Shown: in pieces, positions 1 through 10,000 of the stretch
Position numbering within the stretch: position 1 is the first letter of the stretch
Layout of the letters: each line of letters begins with the position of its first letter
Source of the DNA: Ettlia oleoabundans
Lineage: Eukaryota > Chlorophyta > Chlorophyceae > Chlamydomonadales
Reading direction: 5' to 3'
NCBI GenBank assembly: GCA_019693395.1
Contig: JAAMXP010002662.1
Coordinates: forward strand, 1 to 34,437
Length of the DNA stretch: 34,437 nucleotides
Position numbers and translations under genes: made by a program
Notes under the pieces: generated by a model
Databases searched by the model: none
The model's input: the letters and a program-made list of their open reading frames with translations, nothing else
What the model was told of the DNA's origin: nothing

Positions 1-113
1 CTTGGAAGGGAAGGCTGGTCTGTAAAGCAAGAGCTGGACGGAATTTCAACCACCTGGACAGCCATGTTGCGAGAGCGGGTGGAACAGGCACTGCAACTTA
101 GCAGATGGCTTAC

Positions 114-1353
114 CTCTGTGAATGCACGCGCCCGAACGTCCTTGTTGCCATACCAATGCGATGCCTGCAGATCAATGACAGACAGCATCAGGCAAGGCAT
201 GTGTGTATGGATGTGCAGATTGTCAAACCAACAGGCCCAGCAGCACGTATTTTGCCACCCCATGCTCAGGAATGCCATCCACCCATTCCGCCCACCTACC
301 TCTGCCACCAACCAATAGCCCTCGCCCTCAGCCCGAGGCCCCGCATCTCTGCACAACAGGGTTGTTGCAGCAACCGGCCAGTCAGGGCAAAGGACTACAG
401 TACAACGATGGCCGAGCAATACAGCATGGACTGGCGCAACACCCTGCAATGCAACAAGCCCGCATCACAGGTAACCTTACCGCCGTGTTTTCCCGCCGCT
501 GAACAGCAGGAGAGAGGATGGGTCTGCTGCAGCTTCCTGAACACCCAGCTGTATGTGCTCCACAAAGCTATGTGTCTGACCTGGCACCTCCTGCATGGAG
601 TGATACTTGCACAGATACTTGCAAGATACTCCGGTGATAGCTTTGATCACAGCTTTCACAACCCCTGCTCAAAAAAACATGCAATGAACGGGAAAAAGCC
701 TGCGCTGAAGCGCAGCCACTTGATGTGCATGCCGCTGTCAGCGCTGCACCTCGTCAAAGCGGCTGGCTGCGCCCACCTTTTGATAATCAAGCAGGTACCA
801 ACTTGATTTTTCTTCTGCCTCATGAAAATCCAGGCCAGTGTAGACGGAGTGACAGGCCACCAGCACAAGGTTTTTCAGCTGCGGGGCGGGAAAGTAGCGT
901 TGCAGGGACCCTGCCCCTGCCCTCCTCGCTGCTGCCAGTGCACGTCTCTGCCTGCTGGTAATGGCAGCTGAAATGTATCCATTGCCCTGACGTGCATTTG
1001 TATTGCTAATCCACAGCTGCCAATTCAAAAGCAGGCGGAAAACGAAGAGTGCTGTAAGTGGTTGTTTATGCGCAAGCAGCAGGGAAGGCGGGAGCGCTGT
1101 GCAGGTGCCTGAAGCTGTTGCCATGCCCCCAAAGCCGCATATACGCTCCTCATGTGCGCATCACTGCAAATTTTTCAATCACCTGAAACACAAGCAGGAA
1201 GCAGCAGGCGACCGTCAACAAAATCAGACCCGTCGGTTGCGGGCTGCTTCCCGACTTGTTTCTCCTGATGCTCAACAGAGGCCCGGCGAGACGCTTGCTG
1301 GCCTCCTCTGCATCCGTAGTGCTGGGGGCGTTGCGGTGGTAGCTCGGCAGCAT
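114..1353 (-). CDS. DUF218/YdcF-like membrane-anchored protein (partial)
   Basis: Exons seen: 1353-1183, 947-777, 590-481, 348-300 and 164-114, with matching phases; the 3' exons lie off the left edge (donor GT at 113-112). The start at 1353 gives a short N-terminus, then a hydrophobic segment (GLILLTVACCFLLVF, residues ~42-56), which suggests a type II membrane anchor. Conserved stretches follow in order: LKNLVLVACHSVYTGLDF, SSWYLLDYQK, FVEHIQLGVQEA, LLLFSGGKTRRDAGPRAEG and WYGNKDVRARAFTE. These match, from memory of the family, a plant/fungal eukaryotic DUF218 (YdcF-like) protein whose biochemical role is not established. An alternative reading without intron 1 opens at 1124, but it lacks the good anchor and I prefer the spliced model. 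Family call is firm; function is unknown. Confidence 0.84.
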
Positions 1354-1677
1354 CGCAAGCTCAGGACCAACACAAGGTTTTGAACTTTGTTTGCGAGTAA
1401 CAGCTTGACGGGTAGCTTATACATTTCTTGTACCGCTGTTGCCGCCTCCTTGGCATACCCGGCAACCCACGACTGTGCAGCACAGCGTGTGAAGCTTAGG
1501 TGACCGGAGGCAGCAAACTCAACCACCAACGAATGGGGTTATCGCAAGCCCATGGGCACAGTACACAACTCGGATAACAAGTACAGGAAGGAAGAAGATA
1601 AACTACAACTCAGCTACAGTCAGGATGAGGCGAACAGTGTGGCCCGCCCATTGCTGATGGCCGACGAGTGGTTCTCA
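1354..1677. other. Intergenic, tandem minus-strand genes
   Basis: This stretch of 324 bases separates the 3' end of the U2B''-type gene from the start codon of the DUF218 gene; both read leftwards. It should hold the 3' UTR of the first and the promoter of the second. I see no convincing coding exon and no TGTAA signal on the minus strand. Confidence 0.5.
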
Positions 1678-3072
1678 TCACTTGCTATATGTGATTTGCA
1701 TGGCATTCTGGGGTGTGACCTTGAAGCCTTGCAGCCCAGTCAAGGCCACAGTCGCCTGCATCTCAGTTTCGAACTCGATAAAGGCGATACCAGGTCTGGC
1801 AGGCACCACGGTGACCTCCTTGCAGCCTGCACCACAGGTGGCAAGCTTGTCAGCAGGGCACTGGGTCTGGCGCATATTCGAGGCCTTCGATGCTATGTAT
1901 ATATGCCATCAAGGCGGTGATGCAGGGAGGCCGTCCAGTTAGATTCCGCAGCCAGGAAAGAGGTATAGGGAGTGTGCAGCTTCCCACCTGGGAATTGCTG
2001 GAACAGCATCTCCAGCATGGCTGCTGTGGTCGCTGCTGGGAGATTCTCTACAAAGAGCTTATTGTTGGGCTGACCCACATCCACCGGTGCTGCTTTCTGC
2101 TTGCCTCCTGCTGCCGCTCCGTCTGCTGGCTGCTTTCCTTTCGTGGCTGCTGCATCACCGCCTGCTGCGGCCGCAGGCGCCTTTGGAGGCTTGCCCTTAG
2201 CCGCCTTGCCGCCTTTCTGTGCTGCGAGTGCATTGGAGGTGGTCTTGGCAAAAGTGACTCGCTGCAGCGGCAAGGATCAGAACACAAACTTTTAGGTGTC
2301 GTGCAGGCTCCTCCCGGGTTTGCCTGTGATAACTCGAAGAAAAGTCATTGCCAACCTGTGCTTTTGCAAAGCAGATATAAAATAGCAATGCACATACAAA
2401 ATCACACCAGTGGCCTGTCAAAGAAAGGGAAGTCCTGCATGCTGCGTAACGCTGCGGTGGCTGCTGCAATATCCGCAAACACAATCCAGGCCTGCAGTAA
2501 AAACGCCATTGGGGTGTGGGGTTAATGAGGTGTGGTGAGGGGTGCATAATAGGCCTGGTGGACAGGTGGTTGGCGGCACTACTGGGGCAAGGTGCCAGCA
2601 GCAAAGCAACAGGTTGCCTGCTGTGCAAATGTTGCACACGAAGGACCAGTGCTGCATAACCGCACCTGGCCACGGAGTTTGTCAGTGCGCATGGCCACAA
2701 TGTCTACTATCTTGCCGAACTGCCCAAACAGGGCATACAGCAGCTGCTTCAATTCTGCAGGCCGCAACAAGCAAGCAGAAGATGGAAGCGGTGACAGTCA
2801 GCGGCAGTCAGCGGCGGGCACCGCGAACCCCCCAGTCCCGGCGCAAACAGCCTCCATCGACCGTACCATGCTGACTTACAGCCTCACTTCTGCCACACAA
2901 CCAAGCCCAGAAAAGTGACAGCCCTGATCGACTGCCCTCGCAGCGCTAAGCCCGGCTGCTGCGACGCACCATGCTTCTTGATCTTCTCTTGCAAATTTGA
3001 GACGTAGAGGGTTTGGTTTGGGGCAATGTCCATATCGGCTGGCAGTAGAGGTGCTGCGATGGTGGGCTTCAA
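1678..3072 (-). CDS. U1A/U2B''-type spliceosomal snRNP protein
   Basis: Five exons (3072-2970, 2754-2666, 2491-2408, 2261-1988, 1826-1678) join in phase to 232 residues, the size of plant U2B''. RRM1 (residues ~15-92) carries [38 protein letters not shown] and [19 protein letters not shown], the RNP2 and RNP1 regions of the U1A/U2B''/SNF family. A Lys/Ala-rich linker (residues ~102-135) leads to RRM2, which has [40 protein letters not shown] and [18 protein letters not shown] at the C-terminus. Family members bind stem-loop RNA of U1 or U2 snRNA in the nucleus during splicing. Sequence alone does not let me choose between U1A and U2B''; the length favours U2B''. Its start codon lies 177 bp from the oppositely oriented eL8 start. 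Confidence 0.95.
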
Positions 3073-3249
3073 TCTTCAACTGGCCGCAGGAAAACGTCTA
3101 TGAAGGAAGGGGCACTGATCGACGTCAACTAGTAGCCGGCCACGCTGCTTTGCCAGGCGCCTGTTACGAAGTGACCCAGGCTTTGGGGGCCTTTGCCGAG
3201 CTCAGCGCCCGCCTCTGTCCTTTCTGGTGCTGTCCATAGGTGCACCGAC
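3073..3249. promoter_or_regulatory. Bidirectional promoter, U2B''-type / eL8
   Basis: Only 177 bases separate the start codons of two divergently transcribed RNA/ribosome genes, so both promoters and both 5' UTRs must fit here or extend into introns. No clear TATA box is visible. Inference from layout only. Confidence 0.6.
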
Positions 3250-5956
3250 ATGGTGAGTCTACTCTGGGGTCCTGGCAGCGCGGCAGCGAGCGGACATGCA
3301 CGCCAGCGCGCTGCATGGCCATCCTCGCGGGCCAGGGAGGGGAACGGCCTTTCAGCAGCCTCCGTGTCCTCAAATATTGTCGTCGTTGAAAGACAGCGCC
3401 TGCAGCCTCTAGCGGCTGCCGATGGCATGCTCTGCGGCCTGCTGAGCCGCTGTGGCTGCTATTCGGCCGCAGATGACGTCAGAGCAGGGTTCCCTGAGTC
3501 AAGCTCACCGCCCTGAACCCGGTTGCAGGCACCCAAGGGCAAGAAGGTGGCGGCGGCGCCCGCCGCCGTCAAGAAGGCGGCGGCCCCCGCCAAGCCTGTC
3601 AACCCTCTCTATGAGAAGCGCCCCAAGACCTTCAGTGCGTGCTGCTGCAGATTGCAAGTGTCGGGATTGGACATTAGCCAGACTGATAGCAAAAAAACAC
3701 AGCCGCCTGTCGGCATGGCGCTGGGTTGCGCTTGCAGCAGTGGTGCCTGCCATAGTAATGGCAGGAATCTGTTGTTGCTGTGTTAGCTCATGGCTGTGTC
3801 ATGCTGGCGCATTTCGCGTCTTGCAGGCATTGGCGGCGATCTGCCCCCCAAGCGCGACATGCACCGCTTCGTGAAGTGGCCCAAGTACGTGCGCATCCAG
3901 CGGCAGCGGCGTGTGCTCAACCAGCGCCTCAAGGTGTGGCAGCAGGCACTGGTCAACTTCAGCCATTGCGTTGACAAACTGCGTTGCGCAATGGACCCTG
4001 CAGCAGCGTGTGAACGTCCTGCCCATACGCATGAGTTTTCATCACAGCTAAGGGGTTGAGTGGCAGCGACGCAGCTGCCGTCGCTGCACCAGCTGAAGCA
4101 CTGATGTTTCATGTGAGGGATGCAGCTGGACGTCTGCATGACATGCCAGAAATGCGCAAAGCAGCCGCAGTGGCTCATGGCAAACTGCAGCTGGTAGCTG
4201 GCCGTGGTAGTTGTATGTTGGGCTGCAACACCTGGACAGGGAGTGCTCAGCCACGCAAACAAGCTGTCAGCGAACGTGCAGCACAGCTTTGGCTTGGTGA
4301 AAGTGGGTGATATGGCAGTTGCCCGGGAACCCCAGTGCAGAGCAGACGTCTGTTGCACAGTACTGTGCTGGGAGTGTGGACTCCCTTGCCAGCCTTTCAG
4401 CTTGGAAGCCTGGGAAGCGATTTGAGCCAATCAGCCAGCCAGCCAGCTTGCCAGCCTGGGTGCACTCTGGCTACCCCTCCGCTCTTTGCCAACCGCCAAT
4501 GTTCCCACCAATAGCGGGCCAAATGCAGACCATCAATTTGTACAGCAAGCTACCAGACCACCACCATTGCCGCGAATACTGATGTTCCACCCCGTTACCT
4601 TGTGTGTGCAGGTGCCCCCGGCGCTCAACCGCTTCACCCGCACCCTGGACAAGAACATGGCGGAGACGCTGTTCAAGCTGCTGATGAAGTACCGCCCCGA
4701 GGACAAGGCGGCTAAGAAGGAGCGGCTGCTCAAGGAGGCGCAGGCGCGCGAGGCCGGTGAGTCGCAACACCCGTCAACACCAGCAGCCACATGAAGCGCA
4801 GCTGTGTGCTGTGCATGATGCGCTGTGCATCCTTGTGGCTGCTGGCATGCCTGTCTGCCGCATTCACCCACCAATCAGTTCTGCACGTGCACCCACTGTG
4901 CTATGTAGTCTGCCTGCTGGCTGTTGCCAGCACGATTCTTGTCTTAGCTGCCAGTTTGCTGCCAGGCAGTAGTGCAATCTTGCGTGTGCACGTGCATGTA
5001 CACGTGCTGAGGTGCGCCTCTGCACACGCTGACACCCTGCCATGCACTTGCCCTCATTACTCCCTGCAGGTCAGGAGGTTGAGAAGAAGAAGCCCGTTGT
5101 GGTGAAGTACGGCATCAACCACATCACGCAGCTGGTGGAGAGCGGCAAGGCGCAGGCTGTGGTGATTGCGCACGATGTGGACCCTATTGAGCTGGTGGTC
5201 TGGCTGCCCGCCCTGTGCAAGAAGATGGGCGTGCCCTACTGCATCGTCAAGGTGGGCGCTGGCTGGGGCGACACAGGGCTGAGACGCAGCGAGGGGGTAG
5301 GAACCAAAGAGCAACGGACCGAAGATGTGACCTGTCAACCTTGAGGCTCACTGCTTGTTGAAGTTCATTCTCTGTGTATCCAGCTAGTAAGCAAGTATCT
5401 GCTGGTGGGGAGCCCAATGCGGAGCCTTTGCAACCCAGTGCTGACATGTCTGCGTGCCTCGCATGCCATGGCTCGCTTTGGTGCAGGGCAAGGCGCGGCT
5501 GGGCACTGTGGTGCACAAGAAGACAGCCACCGCGCTGGCACTGACTGCTGTGAAGAACGAGGACCAGCGTGAGTTTGCAAAGCTGGTGGAGTCATTCAAG
5601 GTGAGCAGGCACACTGATGCATGCGCCGCACATCTGGACGAATGGCACGCTTGTTTTGGATGGGCAGGTTACGTGCAAGGCTTTTGCGGGTTGTCTTGCC
5701 ATCAAGCATTTCGTTGAATTTGTGAAACCAACAACGTGTGGCCGAAGTTGTGCCCCCCTTCTTAAATCGAGCAGGCAATAGACCACTTGCAACACTAAAG
5801 AAAAACATGAATATAATCTCATACATCTGTGCACTGTTGCCGCAGACTATGTACAACGATGGCCCGCGTGTGAGCTGGGGCGGCGGCATCATGGGCCCTA
5901 AGAGCCAGGCGGTGATGCGGAAGCGGGAGAGGGCGCTGGCCAAGGATGCCCGCTGA
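3250..5956 (+). CDS. RPL7A: 60S ribosomal protein eL8 (RPL7A)
   Basis: Seven exons (3250-3252, 3529-3634, 3827-3933, 4612-4756, 5070-5251, 5487-5600, 5846-5956) give 255 residues, normal for eL8. The first coding exon is only the ATG, followed directly by donor GTGAGT; exon 2 begins GCACCCAAGGGC (APKG). A Lys/Ala-rich N-terminus precedes [20 protein letters not shown]. The L7Ae-type RNA-binding core includes [20 protein letters not shown] and [17 protein letters not shown]. The end carries [13 protein letters not shown]. The protein is a cytosolic large-subunit component binding 25S/28S rRNA and kink-turn-like structures. Introns in ribosomal protein genes often host snoRNAs; I found no clear C/D box pair in these introns. 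Confidence 0.98.
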
Positions 5957-6160
5957 TGATGATGTGCGCCACACGGATGGCAGTCGCAGTGCCACCTCAG
6001 CAAGGTGGCGGACACTGCAGTGTGTGTGAGCAACGAGGAGCGGGGGCTTCGCTGCCCAACACGACTGGGCCGCTACGCAGCAGCTGCTGGGTTCCCTTTA
6101 TTTTAGCACCCGCCTGACTGCCGGCCCGGTTTCGTGTCCTGCCTTGGGCCACACGCTGGC

Positions 6161-6165
6161 TGTAA
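6161..6165 (+). terminator. TGTAA polyadenylation signal of eL8
   Basis: TGTAA lies 205 bases after the eL8 stop codon. TGTAA is the typical poly(A) signal of chlorophyte algae. Confidence 0.7.
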
Positions 6166-6506
6166 GCAAACACCTAGAACTTCGGCTAGGCTAAAATTGA
6201 ACAAAAAGCTAAAAGCTAGGCGGGACATGGTCAACAGCAGCAAGGGCTACACTGGATAGTTCGGACTGTGAAGTGCTCGGCGCAGTACAGCGTTTGTTGC
6301 TGCTGCTGCCGCTGCTGCTGGCCGAGGCTGTCAATGTCACTTGTGGTGTGCTGTAGCCGGCAAACAAAATGTAAGATTGCAGGGATCTGGCGCCAGTGAG
6401 TGCACTTGAGTGCACAAGGCATGCCAGTGCATGCGGCACCAGTGCGAGGCAGCAGAGCAGTCAACTGTCTTGCAGCGTGCACTCTACAGCTCCTGCAATT
6501 GCCTAC

Positions 6507-6534
6507 TAATGTTAGCATGCTAATGTTAACATGC
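6507..6534. repeat. 14-bp tandem repeat with internal palindrome
   Basis: Two near-identical units, TAATGTTAGCATGC and TAATGTTAACATGC, lie head to tail. They create the perfect 12-bp palindrome TTAGCATGCTAA at 6512-6523 and a second palindrome TGTTAACA. The AT-rich patch stands out from its GC-rich surroundings, between the eL8 poly(A) signal and the next gene. It could bind a dimeric factor; no function is shown. Confidence 0.75.
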
Positions 6535-7025
6535 TAGAACATCGCAGTTTTTGTGACAAAATAGACGGTGCCCCGCGTAGTATATGCTGATGCAGGCACC
6601 ATGCAGCAAACACCGGCTGAGGCCACAGGCGGGTCTTGCGGGGAGCGGCGGTGGACGGGTACAGTAGTGGTGAATTGTTGTTGGTCCCGCACCGCGACGC
6701 TGCCGGGCGCCTCATGCGGCACGATGCAACGCCACAGGCGTCGTTTCTTCATGGCAATCATCACGAACGCAAAGTGGGTTCTTTCTTTCGAAACGCAATC
6801 GCCGCCGGGTAAGGCTGTGCAGGCTGGTTTGGCACTCCATCGCCACCGCGATAGACTCCGATCGCCTTCAGGACTCTTTCTGTGCCCAGACACCGCCGGG
6901 CCGCAACGCGGCCGTAGTCCAACGTGCTTCACGCGAGGGACAGCGCTGTCGGTCTTCCAGTGGTGCACAATAGTTGGTGAAATTTTTCAGAGCTATCGAA
7001 GGGTATCTCACTCCGACAGAGCTCC

Positions 7026-10000
7026 ATGCTCCAAGCCACAACCCAGCTGCAGCGGACTGGGGGCCTGCAGCAGCGTGGCACGCTCGCGCAGAGCCGCTCG
7101 AGGTCGCTGCATAGTCAACTGGCAGGATGCCGGCGACCAGTAGGAGCTGCACCTGGCAGGCGTGCTGCCGTTGTAGCGCTGGCGGCAGCTGACGATTCTC
7201 AGGTACTCCTTATTCCCACGCTTGCTTGAATCCCCTGTTTACCCATCAATGAGCAGGTTTCAGCAATTATATTCACTCTGCGATGGGTTGACCTCTTTGG
7301 CATTTCGCATTGCAGGAGGGGCTGGGCACAATGTCGCCACGTCGCGCGCAGCAGGGCCTCCCTTGGTTTGTGCGAATGGTTGCAGGGGTGAGATGCGTAT
7401 GGAAGCAAGTGGTGCGATATAGTGAGCGCTTAACTTGTATGTTTGGAGTTTGCAAAATTTGTAAGTTGAATTTGGATTTGCTGCTCGTTGACTGCTTTGC
7501 TCTCCCTTTCTGGCTGTAGGCTGCACTTCTCCTGCCTTGGGCCGCTGCTTGCCTTGGCGTGCCACCCGCTGCGTCGGCCAAGCCTCCACCCCAGGTTGGC
7601 GCCCCTGTTGCGCAGCGCGCAGATGCCAGGCAAGTTCTGCAATGCATCGCCAGTGTTTATTGCTGCGTTGTATCAAGTTGACTGATACAATATCATTCTG
7701 TCCTGCACCTTTGCGTGCCAGCTGGTCGCGTCTGCTTCCTGCCTATGCTTGCGGCACTCAAACTTGCCTCATGCTGCATGTCTGCAGTAGGGTGATTGAT
7801 GAGAGCACAGGAGCAGCACAGCAGTGGCTCTACAGCCGAGGGCCATGGAACCAGCGACAATATGGAGCCATCCACACGTGAGCAGGAATAGTTCTGGGTG
7901 CAGGATCCACTCAAACACAGAGGGTTCCAATGCGTGCAGGGACTGCTGTGACCTCAAGCAATTCGTATTGCAGCCAGCAGTTGTTGCGAATCTTCATGTT
8001 GCACTCTTGTCGCCTTCTTTTTGCCCTGATGTGCAGTTTCTACACAGACAGAAGCAGTGTGAAGAAGGCTTACACTGCAGCAGCGCCGGGTAGCGGGACA
8101 GCCTCCCTCTCAGCACAGGCAGCAAAGGAGCAGGCATGGGCAGTGGCAGCTGCTGCATCCGTTCCTCGTGCTTCTGCTTCGCTACCAACTCCGGTTGCAG
8201 CCGGGACGGCGGTGAAGGCCGCTGCAGCCAAAGCTGCGGAAATGGCCAATGCAGCAACCCAGGCGCTCTCAGGCTATGCACAGGATCTGTCTGCCCGGGC
8301 CAACCAGCTAAGCGGGCAGGTGAGATCCTTAGCAACATGTTTGCTCAAATGACGTGACTTGCACAGGGCTGTAGGGCGTACACTTGTTTGTTGTTGTGGC
8401 CCACAAAGGGCTCACGGTACAAACACCACTTTAGTGTTGATATGATCGCTCCATCGCTGCTGCCGCACTGTTGCAGGCGTCAGATGCTCTGGCTGATGTC
8501 AACCTGTCAGACCCACAGACACAGAAGACGCTGGCTGTGTTCAGCACGTCAGTGCTGGCGCTGCTGCTTCTTACGAGCAGGCAACGCAGCGCAGCTGGTG
8601 AGCACCGCATCGGGAGCATCGATGATGCCAGCAGCGATGGCAAGAGCGGCAGTGACATTGCTGCTGCGGGGGCAAGCCGTGTGGCAACCTGGGCCAGCTT
8701 GACCCTGGAGGAGCGGCAGGCGGAGGCGGAGAGGCGCATTGCTGCTGCCAAGCAGCGCATTCTGGAGGCGAAACAGCTGCAGGAACAGCAGTCTGCTGAA
8801 GCGGCTGCAGCAGCCAAGGCACCAGCTGCACAGGCGGCTGGTGAATCTGCTGCTGCTGACCAGGATTCGCGTGCAGCTCTGGAGGCGGCAGAAGCAGCTG
8901 CCATGGTTGATATGGAGGTGAGTGCAGAGGGCGGCAGCATTGGCAAATTGACCACCGATGCAGCCGCTGCTCTGGCAATAGCTGCAGCGTCCGCGCCAAA
9001 AAAGGAGCAGCACCAACCTCAATCAACACCACAGCTGTTGCCGCCTGACTGGCCCCCAACAAGCTTGTCAGAGCAGGTGGCTGCCAGCAGTGATGGGCCT
9101 TCATTGCCTGGCAAGATGACTCTGGACAGCCCCGCAGAAGAAGCAGCAGCAGCAGTGTTGCGCGAGCTGCCTGGTAAAATGACTGCTGACACACTCGCAG
9201 CAGCAGCAGCAGTGCCAGAGGAGCTCCCCGGCAAGATGTCTGCGGATGCTCCGGCAGCGCCAGCTCTGCCAGGCAAGATGAGCATGGACGCCTCGGTAGC
9301 AGCAGCAGCAGGGCTGCCTGGCAAAATGACTACTGACGAGGCTGCCGCTGCGGCTGTGGCTGCGGATCAATCCAGCCTGGAGCGACCTGGAGGGTGGGGC
9401 CGTGGCAACCCCACTGATACATCAACTGCCGCTCCTACACCCATTGCTGATCCTGCTCCAGTAGCTGATCCAGCTGGGGCACGCCCGGGGGGCCGCGGCC
9501 GGGAGCCAGCTGCCGCTGCATCTGCTCCCGCCACCTCTCGTGGGAAGGCCAAGCGCTGGGACCCATTCAGCATCCTGCTGGCGCCAGCCGTGCCGCTGCT
9601 GGCAGGGCTGTTTAATGGTGGCAACAGTGCAGCTGCTGGGCGGAACAAGTATGACATGCTGCTGGAGGTGCTGTCGTCTGCGGCAGCGACGCCTGAGGTG
9701 CAGGTGGGTTGGGCGGCTCCAGTGGGGCCGCATTGCTCTTGGTAGGAAACGCGGGCAGAGTACAATTTCCTTGGGGCCCATGCCTCAGAAGCTGTCATGC
9801 CTGTGACCAGTTTCCTCATCGCAGTGTTACATTGGGATATATGCCTGTGCTCTGTGTGCAGGAGGACAGCCGTTATGACCCGGTACGCTCCCTGCTGGCT
9901 GCCACACCCTCCAGCGGCGTGCCGCGCTACGACTTTGCCCGCAGCCTGGTGAGCTGCCAAGACTGCACTCTTTGGGGGTTGCATATGCAACCTCTACGGT

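Larger units (their letters stand above)
5957..7025. other. Intergenic: eL8 3' UTR and promoter of the repeat-protein gene
   Basis: The left part holds the eL8 3' UTR up to the TGTAA signal near 6161. The rest contains only open frames without family motifs or consistent codon bias on either strand (for example 6568-7143 plus and 6534-6968 minus), which I read as chance frames in GC-rich DNA. A 14-bp tandem repeat with a palindrome sits at 6507-6534. The promoter of the gene starting at 7026 is expected in the right part. Confidence 0.5.

Noticed and set aside
105..806. Long plus-strand open frame
   Set aside because: It is antisense to the DUF218 exons, has no family motif, and the minus-strand exons explain the openness.
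4433..4460. CAGC/CCAG short tandem run
   Set aside because: A few imperfect 4-bp units in an intron; ordinary low-complexity sequence.
3934..5845. Intron-encoded C/D-box snoRNAs in eL8
   Set aside because: I looked for TGATGA with a downstream CTGA in the introns and found no convincing pair; H/ACA RNAs cannot be excluded by eye.
6568..7143. 191-codon plus-strand open frame and overlapping minus-strand frames
   Set aside because: Composition is Cys/Arg-rich without motifs, no matching splice partners, and it lies in the upstream region of the next gene.
8431..9370. Long minus-strand frames opposite the repeat-protein gene
   Set aside because: They are antisense shadows of Ala/Gln codons (GCA/CAG read as TGC/CTG) in exon 6.
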